The position numbers and the translations under genes are program-made. From positions 4,448-45,971 of the forward strand of contig CAJTEY010000032.1 in NCBI GenBank assembly GCA_910575775.1: 41,524 bases of DNA, given 5' to 3'. Of this stretch, positions 8,779 to 16,917 are shown piece by piece. The stretch comes from Lachnospiraceae bacterium (GTDB lineage: Bacteria; Bacillota; Clostridia; Lachnospirales; Lachnospiraceae). The number at the start of each line of letters is the position of its first letter. Position 1 is the first letter of the stretch. Below the pieces are notes generated by a model. It was not told where the DNA came from, did no database searches, and saw only the letters and a program-made list of their open reading frames with translations.

Positions 8779-9804
8779 CTATTTGCTCAACAGGCTGTAA
8801 ACCTTTCCTGCAATTGCCGTAATCGGTGCCTGCTGCTGCACCGCGCCTATATCAAAAGCCACCTTTGGCATTCCATAGACGACACAGGTCGCCTCATCCT
8901 GCCCGACAGTCAGCGCACCGGCGTTTCGCATCTCTAAAAGACCTTTCGCGCCGTCGGCTCCCATTCCTGTCAGAATCACGCCTACCGCCTTGTTTCCCGC
9001 TGCCTTCGCCACAGAGCTGAACAGAACGTCCACGGAAGGACAATGTCCGCTTACCTTCTCCGTGCCCCGGCATTCTACCTGGTAGCCGTCGCCCACCTTG
9101 ACTAACCGCATCTGCCTGTCACCCGGCGCAATCAGCACCTGTCCCTGCATCACGCGGTCCCCCGTCTGTGCCTCCTTGACCGCAACCTCACACTGGTTGT
9201 TCAGGCGGTCCGAATACATCTGTGTAAATCCGGGCGGCATATGCTGTACAATGACAACGCCCGGAATATCCCTCTTAAATCTTTTCACCACCTCAAAGAT
9301 GGCTTCCGTTCCTCCCGTGGAAGCGCCGATCGCAACGATGCGGTCCCTTCCGCCGGCAACAGTTATGTGACTCGAAATCGCTGTGCTGTCTACCCGCTTC
9401 AGCTTGCCAACCTTTGCTGTGGAGGCAATCTTTACTTTAGCCGCCAGTTCCTGGGTCAAAAAGTTATTCAGCTGCTCCCTTGTCAGATTGGACGGCTTAT
9501 TGACAAAATCCACAGCTCCGGCCTCAAGCGCATCAAACACTTTGTTGTTCAGCGCACTGATCATAACGACAGGAAGCGGATACTGGGGCATCAGCCTCCT
9601 TAAAAAGTCTATGCCGTTCATCCGCGGCAGTTCCACATCCAGAGTCATGACATCGGGCTTAAACTTGAGGATCGCATCTCTCGCGGCATATGCGTCCTCC
9701 ACATCCGCCACCACCTCAATGTTAGGATCAGAATTCAGCCCCTGCACAAGCAGCTTGCGGAACATCAGTGAATCGTCCACAACCAAAACCCTTATCGGTC
9801 TCAT
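8779..9804 (-). CDS. cheB: Protein-glutamate methylesterase/deamidase CheB
   Basis: The 341-aa protein has an N-terminal receiver (1-120; Asp10/11, phospho-site Asp56 in LDVELP, Lys103 in NKPS). A linker and the C-terminal CheB catalytic domain (about 153-340) follow. The catalytic triad is visible: Ser162 in GASTGG, His188 in VQHMPPGF and Asp284 in GMGADGAKG. It removes methyl groups from, and deamidates, MCP glutamate sites, opposing CheR for adaptation. It follows cheR by 11 nt and precedes cheY by 31 nt. Confidence 0.97.
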   Translation of the reverse strand: MRPIRVLVVDDSLMFRKLLVQGLNSDPNIEVVADVEDAYAARDAILKFKPDVMTLDVELPRMNGIDFLRRLMPQYPLPVVMISALNNKVFDALEAGAVDFVNKPSNLTREQLNNFLTQELAAKVKIASTAKVGKLKRVDSTAISSHITVAGGRDRIVAIGASTGGTEAIFEVVKRFKRDIPGVVIVQHMPPGFTQMYSDRLNNQCEVAVKEAQTGDRVMQGQVLIAPGDRQMRLVKVGDGYQVECRGTEKVSGHCPSVDVLFSSVAKAAGNKAVGVILTGMGADGAKGLLEMRNAGALTVGQDEATCVVYGMPKVAFDIGAVQQQAPITAIAGKVYSLLSK

Positions 9805-9815
9805 ATTCTGCTCTC

Positions 9816-10619
9816 CTATTTTCTGTAAATTGATGGTTGAACATAGTTAAATTTTACCATTTGACGATCCAGTCTCTCCGTCAATCCGATAAAGAGATAG
9901 CCGCCGGGCTCCATGTGATCATATATTCTCTGGATCAGGCTGTACTTCGTGTCATCCTGAAAATAGATCATCACATTGCGCAAAAATACAATATGGAATC
10001 TCTTCTTAAACTGGATGGGATCCATCAGATTAAACTGCCTAAAGATCACCTCTTTCTTAAGCTCCTCCTTAACCATAAATTCATCCTGGCTGGTCTGCTT
10101 AAAGTAATGCTTTTTCCAATTCGCCGGCAGCGGCTCTATATCCTCCTTCAAGTATACGCCTTTAGAGGCATGCTGCAATACTTTCATGGAGATATCCGTC
10201 GCAAGAATCCTGGTATCCCAGCCGGAGTGGTTGACGCCAAAGTAATCGTTGATAATCATGGCCAGCGTATACGGTTCCTCCCCTGTGGAGGATGCGCCGC
10301 ACCAGACCCGCAGATCCTTCGTTCCCATCGTCTTGCTCTTCGCCCAGGGAAGCGCCACATTTTTCATAAAGTCAAAGTGCTCGCTCTCGCGCATAAAATA
10401 TGTATGGTTTGTGGTGAGGATATTGACCAGATCGGTAGCCTCGCTGCCTTTTGGATTTTTCTCCACCTTCGCCATATACTCGTTATAATTCGCGTAGCCG
10501 TTACGGACAAGATAATTCTCAAGCCGCCCGCCCACCAGCACCCTTTTCTGACTCAGGTCAATGCCGTAGTGCTGCTTCACATAGCCAACGATCCGTTGGA
10601 ACTCGCTGTCGGTAATCAT
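9816..10619 (-). CDS. cheR: Chemotaxis protein methyltransferase CheR
   Basis: The 267-aa protein has the helical N-terminal CheR domain (1-75), then the SAM-dependent methyltransferase domain. Motifs are TTNHTYFMRE (substrate loop), VWCGASSTGEEPYT (SAM-binding GEE motif) and LRNVMIYF. It methylates MCP glutamates for adaptation. There is no beta-subdomain-type pentapeptide tether partner on the neighbouring MCP, so it probably acts without tethering. It starts 55 nt after the preceding REC-HD gene. Confidence 0.96.
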   Translation of the reverse strand: MITDSEFQRIVGYVKQHYGIDLSQKRVLVGGRLENYLVRNGYANYNEYMAKVEKNPKGSEATDLVNILTTNHTYFMRESEHFDFMKNVALPWAKSKTMGTKDLRVWCGASSTGEEPYTLAMIINDYFGVNHSGWDTRILATDISMKVLQHASKGVYLKEDIEPLPANWKKHYFKQTSQDEFMVKEELKKEVIFRQFNLMDPIQFKKRFHIVFLRNVMIYFQDDTKYSLIQRIYDHMEPGGYLFIGLTERLDRQMVKFNYVQPSIYRK

Positions 10620-10674
10620 TTCTTTTGCCTCCCCAAAGTACCATCTTTAATTAAAGCATACAATTCCATAAAAG

Positions 10675-11751
10675 TCAATTTGTTCTCATCCGGCTCCAAA
10701 GCTTATCAAAGACTTGTATCACATCAGGATCATAGTAAGCGCCGCTTCTCTCGCTGATCTTTCTGTGTCCCTCTTCCAGAGAACAGGCCGCTTCCCCGTA
10801 CAAAGGCGACGTCATCTCATCAAAGTCGTTGGCCACAGCCGCTATCCTCGCCTCCAGCGGAATGTCTCTGCCGGACAGCGCCGGATATCCGGAGCCGTCC
10901 CAGCGCGCGTGGTGGAATTTGGCAATCTGCCTTGTCATCTGCATCGCGCCGTTGCTCTCCTGATCCGCACCAAACTCTCCGATCACTTCACCGCCCAACT
11001 CCGCGCACTTTTCGATATATGCCGGATTCTGCCTGTCCGGCCCGCCGTCGTCCGCGATCTCCTCGTCCGACATAAGGAATCTCCCCACATCGTGAAGTCT
11101 GGCCGCAACGCCGATGTTTTCCACAAACTCATCTGTCACCTCGTCCTCATAAGCCGGGGAAAACTGCATCCCCTGGGCGAGGATCTTACAGTTGTAGCCC
11201 ACATGACTCCTATGGGTTCCTTTGTCGTCATCTTTCTTTTTCATAATCCTGGAAAGCGCCCGGAGCACATTGGCATGCTCCCTCTCCATCTGGTTCTTCT
11301 GCTCCTCCACAAGGCGGTGCATCATGCGGTTATAGTCCGCCATCTCCTGTCGCATGCGGTAACTGCTCAAGTGGTTGTTCACCCGCATGATAACTTCTAT
11401 ATTATCGAAGGGCTTCGGTATAAAATCTACAGCTCCCGCCAGGAAGGCCTCCTCCTTCTCCTTACTGGTATTTAATACCGTAATGAAGATAAACGGAATA
11501 TCCCGGGTGGCCTGGTCGCTCTTCAGCATCCTGCAGAACTCCAGCCCGTCTATCTCGGGCATGGACAAATCAGAAAGAATGAGATCCGGCCTGGTGTGTT
11601 TCATCAGCTCCAGCGCTTCCTGGACACTTAAAGCCGTCAATGCCTCATATCCCTCATGTGTGAGAATATTTTCCAGAATGGTCACATTCACACTGATATC
11701 ATCCACAATCAGAATGGCAGGCACGTTATTCTTAACATGTTCTGTCTCCAT
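10675..11751 (-). CDS. Response regulator with HD (HD-GYP-like) output
   Basis: The 358-aa protein has a receiver at 10-130 (DD at 17-18, phospho-site Asp61 in LSDLSMPEIDG, Lys113 in PKPF), a helical linker and an HD-GYP-type phosphohydrolase domain (about 160-355). The HD dyad is H220-D221 (RLHDVGR) and the GYP motif reads HHARWDGSGYP (280-290). HD-GYP enzymes usually hydrolyse cyclic-di-GMP. Here the usual HHE is HHA and the later segment reads DFDEMTS instead of FDALTS, so activity may be altered. Its gene lies between the histidine kinase (12 nt) and cheR, suggesting it receives phosphate from that kinase or CheA. Confidence 0.88.
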   Translation of the reverse strand: METEHVKNNVPAILIVDDISVNVTILENILTHEGYEALTALSVQEALELMKHTRPDLILSDLSMPEIDGLEFCRMLKSDQATRDIPFIFITVLNTSKEKEEAFLAGAVDFIPKPFDNIEVIMRVNNHLSSYRMRQEMADYNRMMHRLVEEQKNQMEREHANVLRALSRIMKKKDDDKGTHRSHVGYNCKILAQGMQFSPAYEDEVTDEFVENIGVAARLHDVGRFLMSDEEIADDGGPDRQNPAYIEKCAELGGEVIGEFGADQESNGAMQMTRQIAKFHHARWDGSGYPALSGRDIPLEARIAAVANDFDEMTSPLYGEAACSLEEGHRKISERSGAYYDPDVIQVFDKLWSRMRTN

Positions 11752-11763
11752 CGCTTTCCTCCT

Positions 11764-13215
11764 TTATTCTGAGTTCCACAGATCTCCGATCCGTTCTGTG
11801 ATCGCGTCCTTCAGTCTGCCGTACATATCCATGCTCTTGTCGTAATTGGATTTTCTGATCGCCATCTCCATGCGCAGCTCCTGCCGTTTCAGATCCTCAT
11901 CCCCGGACGATTCGATCAGCGCCTTAAGCGTAGATGCCAGAAGCTCCGCCTTATCCCAGGCCCCCATTTCAATTGAAAGCACCAGTTTATCCATGCGCTT
12001 CTTTAACTCATCCCGGTTTTCCGCCTCCCCAAACTGCATGAGACTGTCTGTACCCTGTCCTTCCGATTCCTTCATGTACTCGGACCAGTTTACATAGACC
12101 TGACTCTGCTTGTCATCGAGAACCTGCTCGCTCTTGAGTTTCACAGAGAAAGAAAATGTGCTCCCCTTCCCCTTTTCACTCTCCACGTGAATATCCCCGT
12201 GCATCAGTTCCACAAGCTGTTTCGTGATCGCAAGTCCCAGTCCTGTCCCTCCGAAGCGTCTGGTAATCGAAGCGTCCACCTGGCTGAAACTCTGGAACAG
12301 GCGATCCTGCTCCTTCTGTGAAATGCCGATCCCGCTGTCCCTCACCATGAAGAACAGCTCCACCTCGTCATAAACCCGTCTGGTCATTCCAACAACCACG
12401 TTGACATAGCCAACCATTGTGAATTTGATGGCGTTGGACAACAGGTTATTCAGTATCTGGGTGAGTCTCAGTTCATCGCCGATCAACTTATGCGGAATTT
12501 TTTCGTCAATATCCACGCTCATATGAAGCTCTTTTTTGTTGATCGCTGCGCTGTGCGTGGCGATCACCTTGTCCATCATCTCCTGGAAATCAAAAGGCTT
12601 TTCGTCTATCATAAACTTGCCGGATTCCAGCTTCGCAAAGTCGAGGATATCATTGATGATCGTCAGCATATTGTCACAGCAGCTAAGGACAATGTCGAGT
12701 GTCTTTTTCTGCCCGGGATCTGTGACCTCCTCCACAAGCTCCATCACATGCCCCTTGATGCCGTTGACAGGGGTGCGCAGCTCATGGGTGACATTCGCCG
12801 TAAACTCATTTCGCGCCCGATAATTCTCGCTCTCTTTCTCTTTCAGCTCGCGGATGCGCATGTTCATATTTTTCTGTGCAGAAATATCCTCCGCAAGGAG
12901 CAGATAGGCGTCCATCCCATCCTGCGGAAAAATACGGACCTCAACGGAAAAGCAGGAGTTGTTGCTCCTGTACATTGTCATCTCCTTAACGCCCTTCATG
13001 CACTTTTTGACAAAAATAATAAATCCATCCGGCGAATTAGGAAAATCCTGCCGGAAAATCTGGGACATGCTGCACCTTGTCAGCTTCTCCCTGTCATACT
13101 CCAGCCTGGCCGCTGCCGTCTGATTGCCGTAAAGGATGCTGCCCTCCTCATTGAAGAGCAGCACAAGTTCCATCGTTTCATCTGCAATCCGGGAATTCAA
13201 CCATTCAAATTCCAT
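11764..13215 (-). CDS. Soluble PAS-domain sensor histidine kinase
   Basis: The 483-aa cytoplasmic kinase has no transmembrane helix. A PAS domain spans about 10-115. The HisKA domain carries His144 in NVTHELRTPVNG. The ATPase domain has an N-box (QILNNLLSNAIKFT, 253-266), G1 DSGIGI (293-298), an F-box (LFQSFSQVD) and G2 GGTGLGLAI (322-330). A roughly 110-residue helical C-terminal region (about 370-483) is not a recognisable receiver. I chose ATG 13215 (MEFEW) because AAGGAGG lies 7-13 nt upstream. The longer reading frame to 13251 would translate that ribosome site. The adjacent HPt gene suggests a phosphorelay, but the expected intermediate receiver is not fused here. Confidence 0.9.
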   Translation of the reverse strand: MEFEWLNSRIADETMELVLLFNEEGSILYGNQTAAARLEYDREKLTRCSMSQIFRQDFPNSPDGFIIFVKKCMKGVKEMTMYRSNNSCFSVEVRIFPQDGMDAYLLLAEDISAQKNMNMRIRELKEKESENYRARNEFTANVTHELRTPVNGIKGHVMELVEEVTDPGQKKTLDIVLSCCDNMLTIINDILDFAKLESGKFMIDEKPFDFQEMMDKVIATHSAAINKKELHMSVDIDEKIPHKLIGDELRLTQILNNLLSNAIKFTMVGYVNVVVGMTRRVYDEVELFFMVRDSGIGISQKEQDRLFQSFSQVDASITRRFGGTGLGLAITKQLVELMHGDIHVESEKGKGSTFSFSVKLKSEQVLDDKQSQVYVNWSEYMKESEGQGTDSLMQFGEAENRDELKKRMDKLVLSIEMGAWDKAELLASTLKALIESSGDEDLKRQELRMEMAIRKSNYDKSMDMYGRLKDAITERIGDLWNSE

Positions 13216-13229
13216 GCAAACCTCCTTGC

Positions 13230-13323
13230 GGAGAATGCCACATTCCGGCATTCTCCTATGCGAAACTTAGTGCTTCTTGGCGTTCCATCCTATGATGGAA
13301 CGTCTTTAGAAGCACTTTTCGCA
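13230..13323 (-). repeat. Two large stem-loops between the HPt and kinase genes
   Basis: A perfect 10-bp stem (GGAGAATGCC 13230-13239 with GGCATTCTCC 13247-13256) stands beside a nested 65-nt hairpin. In the hairpin TGCGAAA 13259-13265 pairs with TTTCGCA 13317-13323, AGTGCTTCT 13269-13277 with AGAAGCACT 13308-13316, and CGTTCCATC 13281-13289 with GATGGAACG 13294-13302. They fill the gap from 4 nt after the HPt stop to just before the kinase ribosome site. No T-run follows, so processing, translation control or a REP-like repeat are the main options. Confidence 0.75.
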
Positions 13324-13327
13324 TTTT

Positions 13328-13705
13328 TCACCCTGGGATATTTTCATTGATAACATCAATAAACTTCTCGTATGTCTTTTTGATATCCTGCCACAACTCG
13401 TTCGCACGGGCTGTATTCACATCCTCGGCAGCCTTATTTCTAAGCTCCTCCACCAGCGTGGAAACCTTCTCATAAATCGGGGTCAGTCCCAGATTGCCAA
13501 CCACGCCCTTCAAGGCATGCGCGCATTTATACGCCTCCTCAAAAGCGCCGGCTTCCAGGTTCGTGCCCAGGTTCGCGTAATTCGGGTCATTGGGGAATTT
13601 CCCAAGAAACTTCTGGTAAATCGCGTCATTGTTCATAAAACGCTTCAAGGTAGTCTCCACATCCGCACCACATTCCTCCAACTGTTGTCTGAATTTGTCG
13701 TCCAT
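13328..13705 (-). CDS. HPt phosphotransfer protein
   Basis: This 125-aa all-helical protein consists of one HPt domain with the phosphorylatable His63 in CAHALKGVVGNLGL. HPt proteins shuttle phosphate between receiver domains in multistep phosphorelays. It is preceded by GGAAAGG upstream of the ATG. It lies between a REC-HD-GYP gene (across a terminator) and the PAS histidine kinase, so partners are probably the receivers in this operon. No free-standing receiver other than the CheY-like protein is nearby. Confidence 0.9.
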   Translation of the reverse strand: MDDKFRQQLEECGADVETTLKRFMNNDAIYQKFLGKFPNDPNYANLGTNLEAGAFEEAYKCAHALKGVVGNLGLTPIYEKVSTLVEELRNKAAEDVNTARANELWQDIKKTYEKFIDVINENIPG

Positions 13706-13747
13706 AGCAACCCTTTCCTTTCCGTTAACATTATTTAAGATAAATAA

Positions 13748-13786
13748 GAAGACTGCAAAACACGATTATATTGTTTTACAGTCTTC
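13748..13786 (-). terminator. Internal terminator after the first HD-GYP gene
   Basis: GAAGACTG-AAAACA arms (13748-13762 and 13772-13786, one mismatch) form a 15-bp stem. The minus-strand tail is TTATTTATCTT. It lies 15 nt after the HD-GYP stop and before the HPt gene, so it should lower expression of the downstream che genes relative to the first gene. A weak promoter (TTGCAG, 17 bp, AATAAT) could overlap its 3' arm. Confidence 0.7.
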
Positions 13787-13801
13787 GCCGCCTGATCTGT
13801 C

Positions 13802-14899
13802 TTAAGTAGTAAAATTAAACATATTGATCACTTCAACAAGGTTGAAGAAATCTTCCTTAGCAAGCTTAAAGCACTCTAATACATCTTCCGAAAACTGTCC
13901 GCATTCCCCATTTAAGATCATCTGATATGCCTCATCATTGCTGTATGCGCTTTTATATACCCTTTCGCTGACAAGCGCCTCATACACATCTGCAATAGAT
14001 ACGATCTGCGCGCTGATCGGAATTTCGTCTCCCGACAGATGGTCAGGATATCCTCTGCCGTCAGCTCTCTCGTGATGATAACGGCATATTTCGTAACAAT
14101 ACTGATAAAAGTCGTCCGTATAGGGAGACTTAAAGGATTCCAGAATCTCACAGCCTATGGTGGTGTGGGTCTTCATCACCTCAAACTCTTCCGTTGTCAG
14201 CTTACCCGGCTTTAACAGGATAGAGTCGGGTATACCGATCTTTCCGATATCGTGAAGAGCGGAAGCTCTCGCGATCTGGTCGATCTGTGTCGGCGTCACC
14301 CCGTACTTCGGGAAATATTTGGCAAGATACTTAAGCAGGATCCTGGTCAGATACTTAATTCTCTTGACATGGTCACCTGTCTCAATACTTCTGAACTCCA
14401 CAACGGAGCCGAGGGCGTCAATCATAAACTCGTTGTTGTCCCTGATCGCCTTCTCCTGCTCGCGGATCGTCACTTCCTGTTCCTTCAGCTTAATTTCCAG
14501 GTTTTTCTTGCTCTGGTAGAGTTCGATAATGTTATTCGCACGCCTCTTGATGATGGCCGACTCAAAGGGCTTGTGCATCACATCCGCGATGCCATACTCA
14601 TAAGCCTTCTCCTCGCTCTCCTGGGGCGTCATGCTTGTAATCAGGATGACCGGAATCTTCTCTAAAAGGGCTTTCTCCTTCATGTAATCGAGCACACCGA
14701 AGCCATCCATAACCGGCATAATGACGTCGAGCAGGATCAATGCGATATCGTTGTTTTTCTCTACCGCCTCGATCGCTTCCATTCCGTTGGCTGCCTCCAC
14801 AATATCATAATCGGCATCGAACATCAGACTGAGTATTGTCCTGTTTACTTCCTCGTCGTCCACGATCAGTATTTGCTCTCTGGTTGCGTTTTCGCTCAT
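13802..14899 (-). CDS. Response regulator with HD-GYP domain (cyclic-di-GMP phosphodiesterase type)
   Basis: The 365-aa protein has a receiver at 8-125 (DD at 14-15, phospho-site Asp58 in LLDVIMPVMDG, Lys110 in HKPF), a coiled-coil linker (about 128-160) and an HD-GYP domain (about 160-360). The HD dyad is H216-D217 in ALHDIGKIGIPD and the signature is HHERADGRGYP (275-285), close to canonical. It probably hydrolyses cyclic-di-GMP under phosphorylation control. It is the first gene of the che operon, 96 nt downstream of a consensus promoter, and is separated from the rest by a terminator. Its ribosome site (CGGAGAAT-ATG) is short-spaced; a stronger AAGGAGG lies about 40 nt upstream before a GC-rich hairpin. 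Confidence 0.93.
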   Translation of the reverse strand: MSENATREQILIVDDEEVNRTILSLMFDADYDIVEAANGMEAIEAVEKNNDIALILLDVIMPVMDGFGVLDYMKEKALLEKIPVILITSMTPQESEEKAYEYGIADVMHKPFESAIIKRRANNIIELYQSKKNLEIKLKEQEVTIREQEKAIRDNNEFMIDALGSVVEFRSIETGDHVKRIKYLTRILLKYLAKYFPKYGVTPTQIDQIARASALHDIGKIGIPDSILLKPGKLTTEEFEVMKTHTTIGCEILESFKSPYTDDFYQYCYEICRYHHERADGRGYPDHLSGDEIPISAQIVSIADVYEALVSERVYKSAYSNDEAYQMILNGECGQFSEDVLECFKLAKEDFFNLVEVINMFNFTT

Positions 14900-14994
14900 A
14901 TTCTCCGATCAACCCGCCTGCTGACGGCGGATCTTCTCCCTCCTTTTCCCTAGTTTTCTATATAATTATGTAACATCAACGTAACAATACACAA

Positions 14995-15023
14995 ATTATA
15001 CATATTTTTGCGCAGAATGTCAA
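14995..15023 (-). promoter_or_regulatory. Main sigma-A promoter of the che operon
   Basis: Minus-strand TTGACA (15023-15018), exactly 17 bp, then TATAAT (15000-14995). The expected start is about 14988, giving a leader of about 90 nt. Consensus sigma-A rather than sigma-D (FliA-type) elements suggest transcription independent of the flagellar cascade. Confidence 0.85.
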
Positions 15024-15055
15024 CGGGAGTTTCGCTTCGCACAGCCAAACTCCCG
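15024..15055 (-). terminator. Hairpin at the end of the sugar operon
   Basis: CGGGAGTTT (15024-15032) and AAACTCCCG (15047-15055) form a perfect 9-bp stem 35 nt after the last permease stop and directly against the -35 of the che promoter. The following GTTGACATT is only moderately T-rich, so termination may be partial. Confidence 0.55.
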
Positions 15056-15089
15056 GTTTGAAACATATGGTAAATTTTTATGGACAGAA

Positions 15090-15932
15090 TCACCCTTTGA
15101 TGCCCGTTGACGCAATTCCTTCCACATAATATTTCTGTAAGAATACAAACATGAGGAGCATCGGAATGGCCGAGACGGTCAGGGAAGCCATGATCGGACC
15201 GTAGTTGATCGGTTTTGAGCCGAAAAAGGTCTGTATCGCAAGCTGTACCGTCCTCTTCTCCTCCCCCGTCACCACAAGCAGCGGCCACATGAAATCATTC
15301 CAGTGCGCTACAAAATCCAGAATCAGGATGGTTGCATATACGGTTCCCGAAATCGGCGCCACAACCCGGAAAAATGTTTTGACCGGCCCGCACCCGTCTA
15401 TCTTGGCAGCCTCCAGCAGGTCATTGGGTATATCCAGAAAGAACTGTCTGAACATGTAGATGCTGAAACACTTTGCGATAAAGGGAACGATCAGGGACGC
15501 CCAGGTGTTGATCCACCCCAGATCCGCCATCTCCCGGTACATGGGCAGCATAATCGCTTCCGCAGGAAATACCATCAGGCTGATCACCAGGGTCAGAAGG
15601 GCATTTTTACCCTTAAACTCAAACTTTGCCAGCGCGTAGCCGCACAGGGAGTTGACGAACAAATCCAACACAATGATAACCATCACATAGAACAGGCTGT
15701 TAAAAATAAACTTCCACATATTGATCCGGCTGAACACTTCCTGGTAATTGGCCAGGGAAGCTGCCTTCGGAACAAAGGTTGAGATCGAATTGAGGCCCTT
15801 AAAAATTTCCGCCTCCGGCTTCAGGGAGGCCGCGATCATCCATATCAAAGGCGATACAAATATCAACGCGATAACGGTGTTTCCGATGTAAAAGGCAAGA
15901 CTGCCTATCTGCTTTCTCTGTTTCTGTGTCAT
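15090..15932 (-). CDS. CUT1 sugar ABC transporter permease (MalG-like)
   Basis: The 280-aa inner-membrane subunit has six predicted helices. The EAA loop (LLEAAKIDGCGPVKTFFRVVAPI) is the contact site for the ATPase. Such permeases import oligosaccharides together with a MalF-like partner. I chose ATG 15932 (MTQKQRK) because GGAAAGGAG lies 7 nt upstream; the longer frame to 15989 lacks a site. It is the last gene of the operon, 72 nt after the MalF-like gene. No ATPase gene is in the operon, so a shared MsmK/UgpC-type ATPase elsewhere is likely. Confidence 0.93.
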   Translation of the reverse strand: MTQKQRKQIGSLAFYIGNTVIALIFVSPLIWMIAASLKPEAEIFKGLNSISTFVPKAASLANYQEVFSRINMWKFIFNSLFYVMVIIVLDLFVNSLCGYALAKFEFKGKNALLTLVISLMVFPAEAIMLPMYREMADLGWINTWASLIVPFIAKCFSIYMFRQFFLDIPNDLLEAAKIDGCGPVKTFFRVVAPISGTVYATILILDFVAHWNDFMWPLLVVTGEEKRTVQLAIQTFFGSKPINYGPIMASLTVSAIPMLLMFVFLQKYYVEGIASTGIKG

Positions 15933-16004
15933 AATGACGCTCCTTTCCTTCCTCTCCCAGGCTGTGTGCCCAAATCCACGGACGAACAAGTTCTAAGTCT
16001 CACA

Positions 16005-16886
16005 CTACGCCTTAATTATTTTTTTCATTCCCACTGACAGGGAAATCACTATGACGAAGAACACCGCCGCCACCGCGCAGGCATAGCCGAAATTCCTCTT
16101 CTGGAAGCCCTGCTCATACACATAGTACACGAGAGTCCTGGTGGCGTTCTGGGGACCGCCTTTGGTCATCACATAGGGCTGTGTAAAAAGCTTCATCGCC
16201 TGGATCACCGTTATCATAATGACATAGGAGATCACGTTTTTCAGGCCCGGCAGCGTCACATAGAGGAAACTCTTGATCTTTCCTGCGCCGTCGATGGAGG
16301 CCGCCTCATACTGATCCTTCGGGATGCCCTGCAGGCCCGCCAGGAAAATCATCATCTGGTAACCCGCTCCCTGCCATGCCGACATGAAGACAATGGAATT
16401 CATGGCGCTTTTGGGATCATTCAGGAAACCGCACGGCTCCATTCCGAGATTCACCAGAAGGGCGTTCAACAGGCCGCTGTTTGGATTGGAGTTGTACAAA
16501 ACCGTCCAGAGGATCGCCACAACAACCATCGACGTCACCTGCGGGCTGAAGTAGGCCGCGCGGAAGATGGAGACGCCTTTCCTCCGGGAGGAAATCAGAA
16601 GCGCCAGCGCCAGTGCCAGCACCGTCTGGAAAGGCACAACCAAAATGGTGAAATGCAGGGTATTCTTCACGGCAATCCAGAAGTCTTTGTCCTGAAACAG
16701 TTCGATGAAGTTATTGAATCCGCAGAATTTGATCCTGTCGGGACGCATAATGTTATAGTCCGTAAAAGCATATCTGACAGTCTGCAGCGCCGGGTAGAGC
16801 AGAAACGCCGCCAGCAGGACGACCGCAGGAATGATAAAGAGATATGCCGCTTTTCTCTCACTTTTTTTATCAACCGATACTTGCAT
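16005..16886 (-). CDS. CUT1 sugar ABC transporter permease (MalF-like)
   Basis: The 293-aa protein has six transmembrane helices and the EAA motif YEAASIDGAGKIKSFLYVTLP in its penultimate cytoplasmic loop. With the MalG-like subunit it forms the transmembrane channel for the sugar bound by the neighbouring lipoprotein. ATG 16886 (MQVSVDK) follows AAGGAGGGGCTATT, so it is preferred over the upstream in-frame ATG at 16973, which would overlap the preceding gene. The gap to the binding-protein gene is 31 nt. Confidence 0.93.
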   Translation of the reverse strand: MQVSVDKKSERKAAYLFIIPAVVLLAAFLLYPALQTVRYAFTDYNIMRPDRIKFCGFNNFIELFQDKDFWIAVKNTLHFTILVVPFQTVLALALALLISSRRKGVSIFRAAYFSPQVTSMVVVAILWTVLYNSNPNSGLLNALLVNLGMEPCGFLNDPKSAMNSIVFMSAWQGAGYQMMIFLAGLQGIPKDQYEAASIDGAGKIKSFLYVTLPGLKNVISYVIMITVIQAMKLFTQPYVMTKGGPQNATRTLVYYVYEQGFQKRNFGYACAVAAVFFVIVISLSVGMKKIIKA

Positions 16887-16917
16887 AATAGCCCCTCCTT
16901 GTTTTCCTTCCGCGCCC

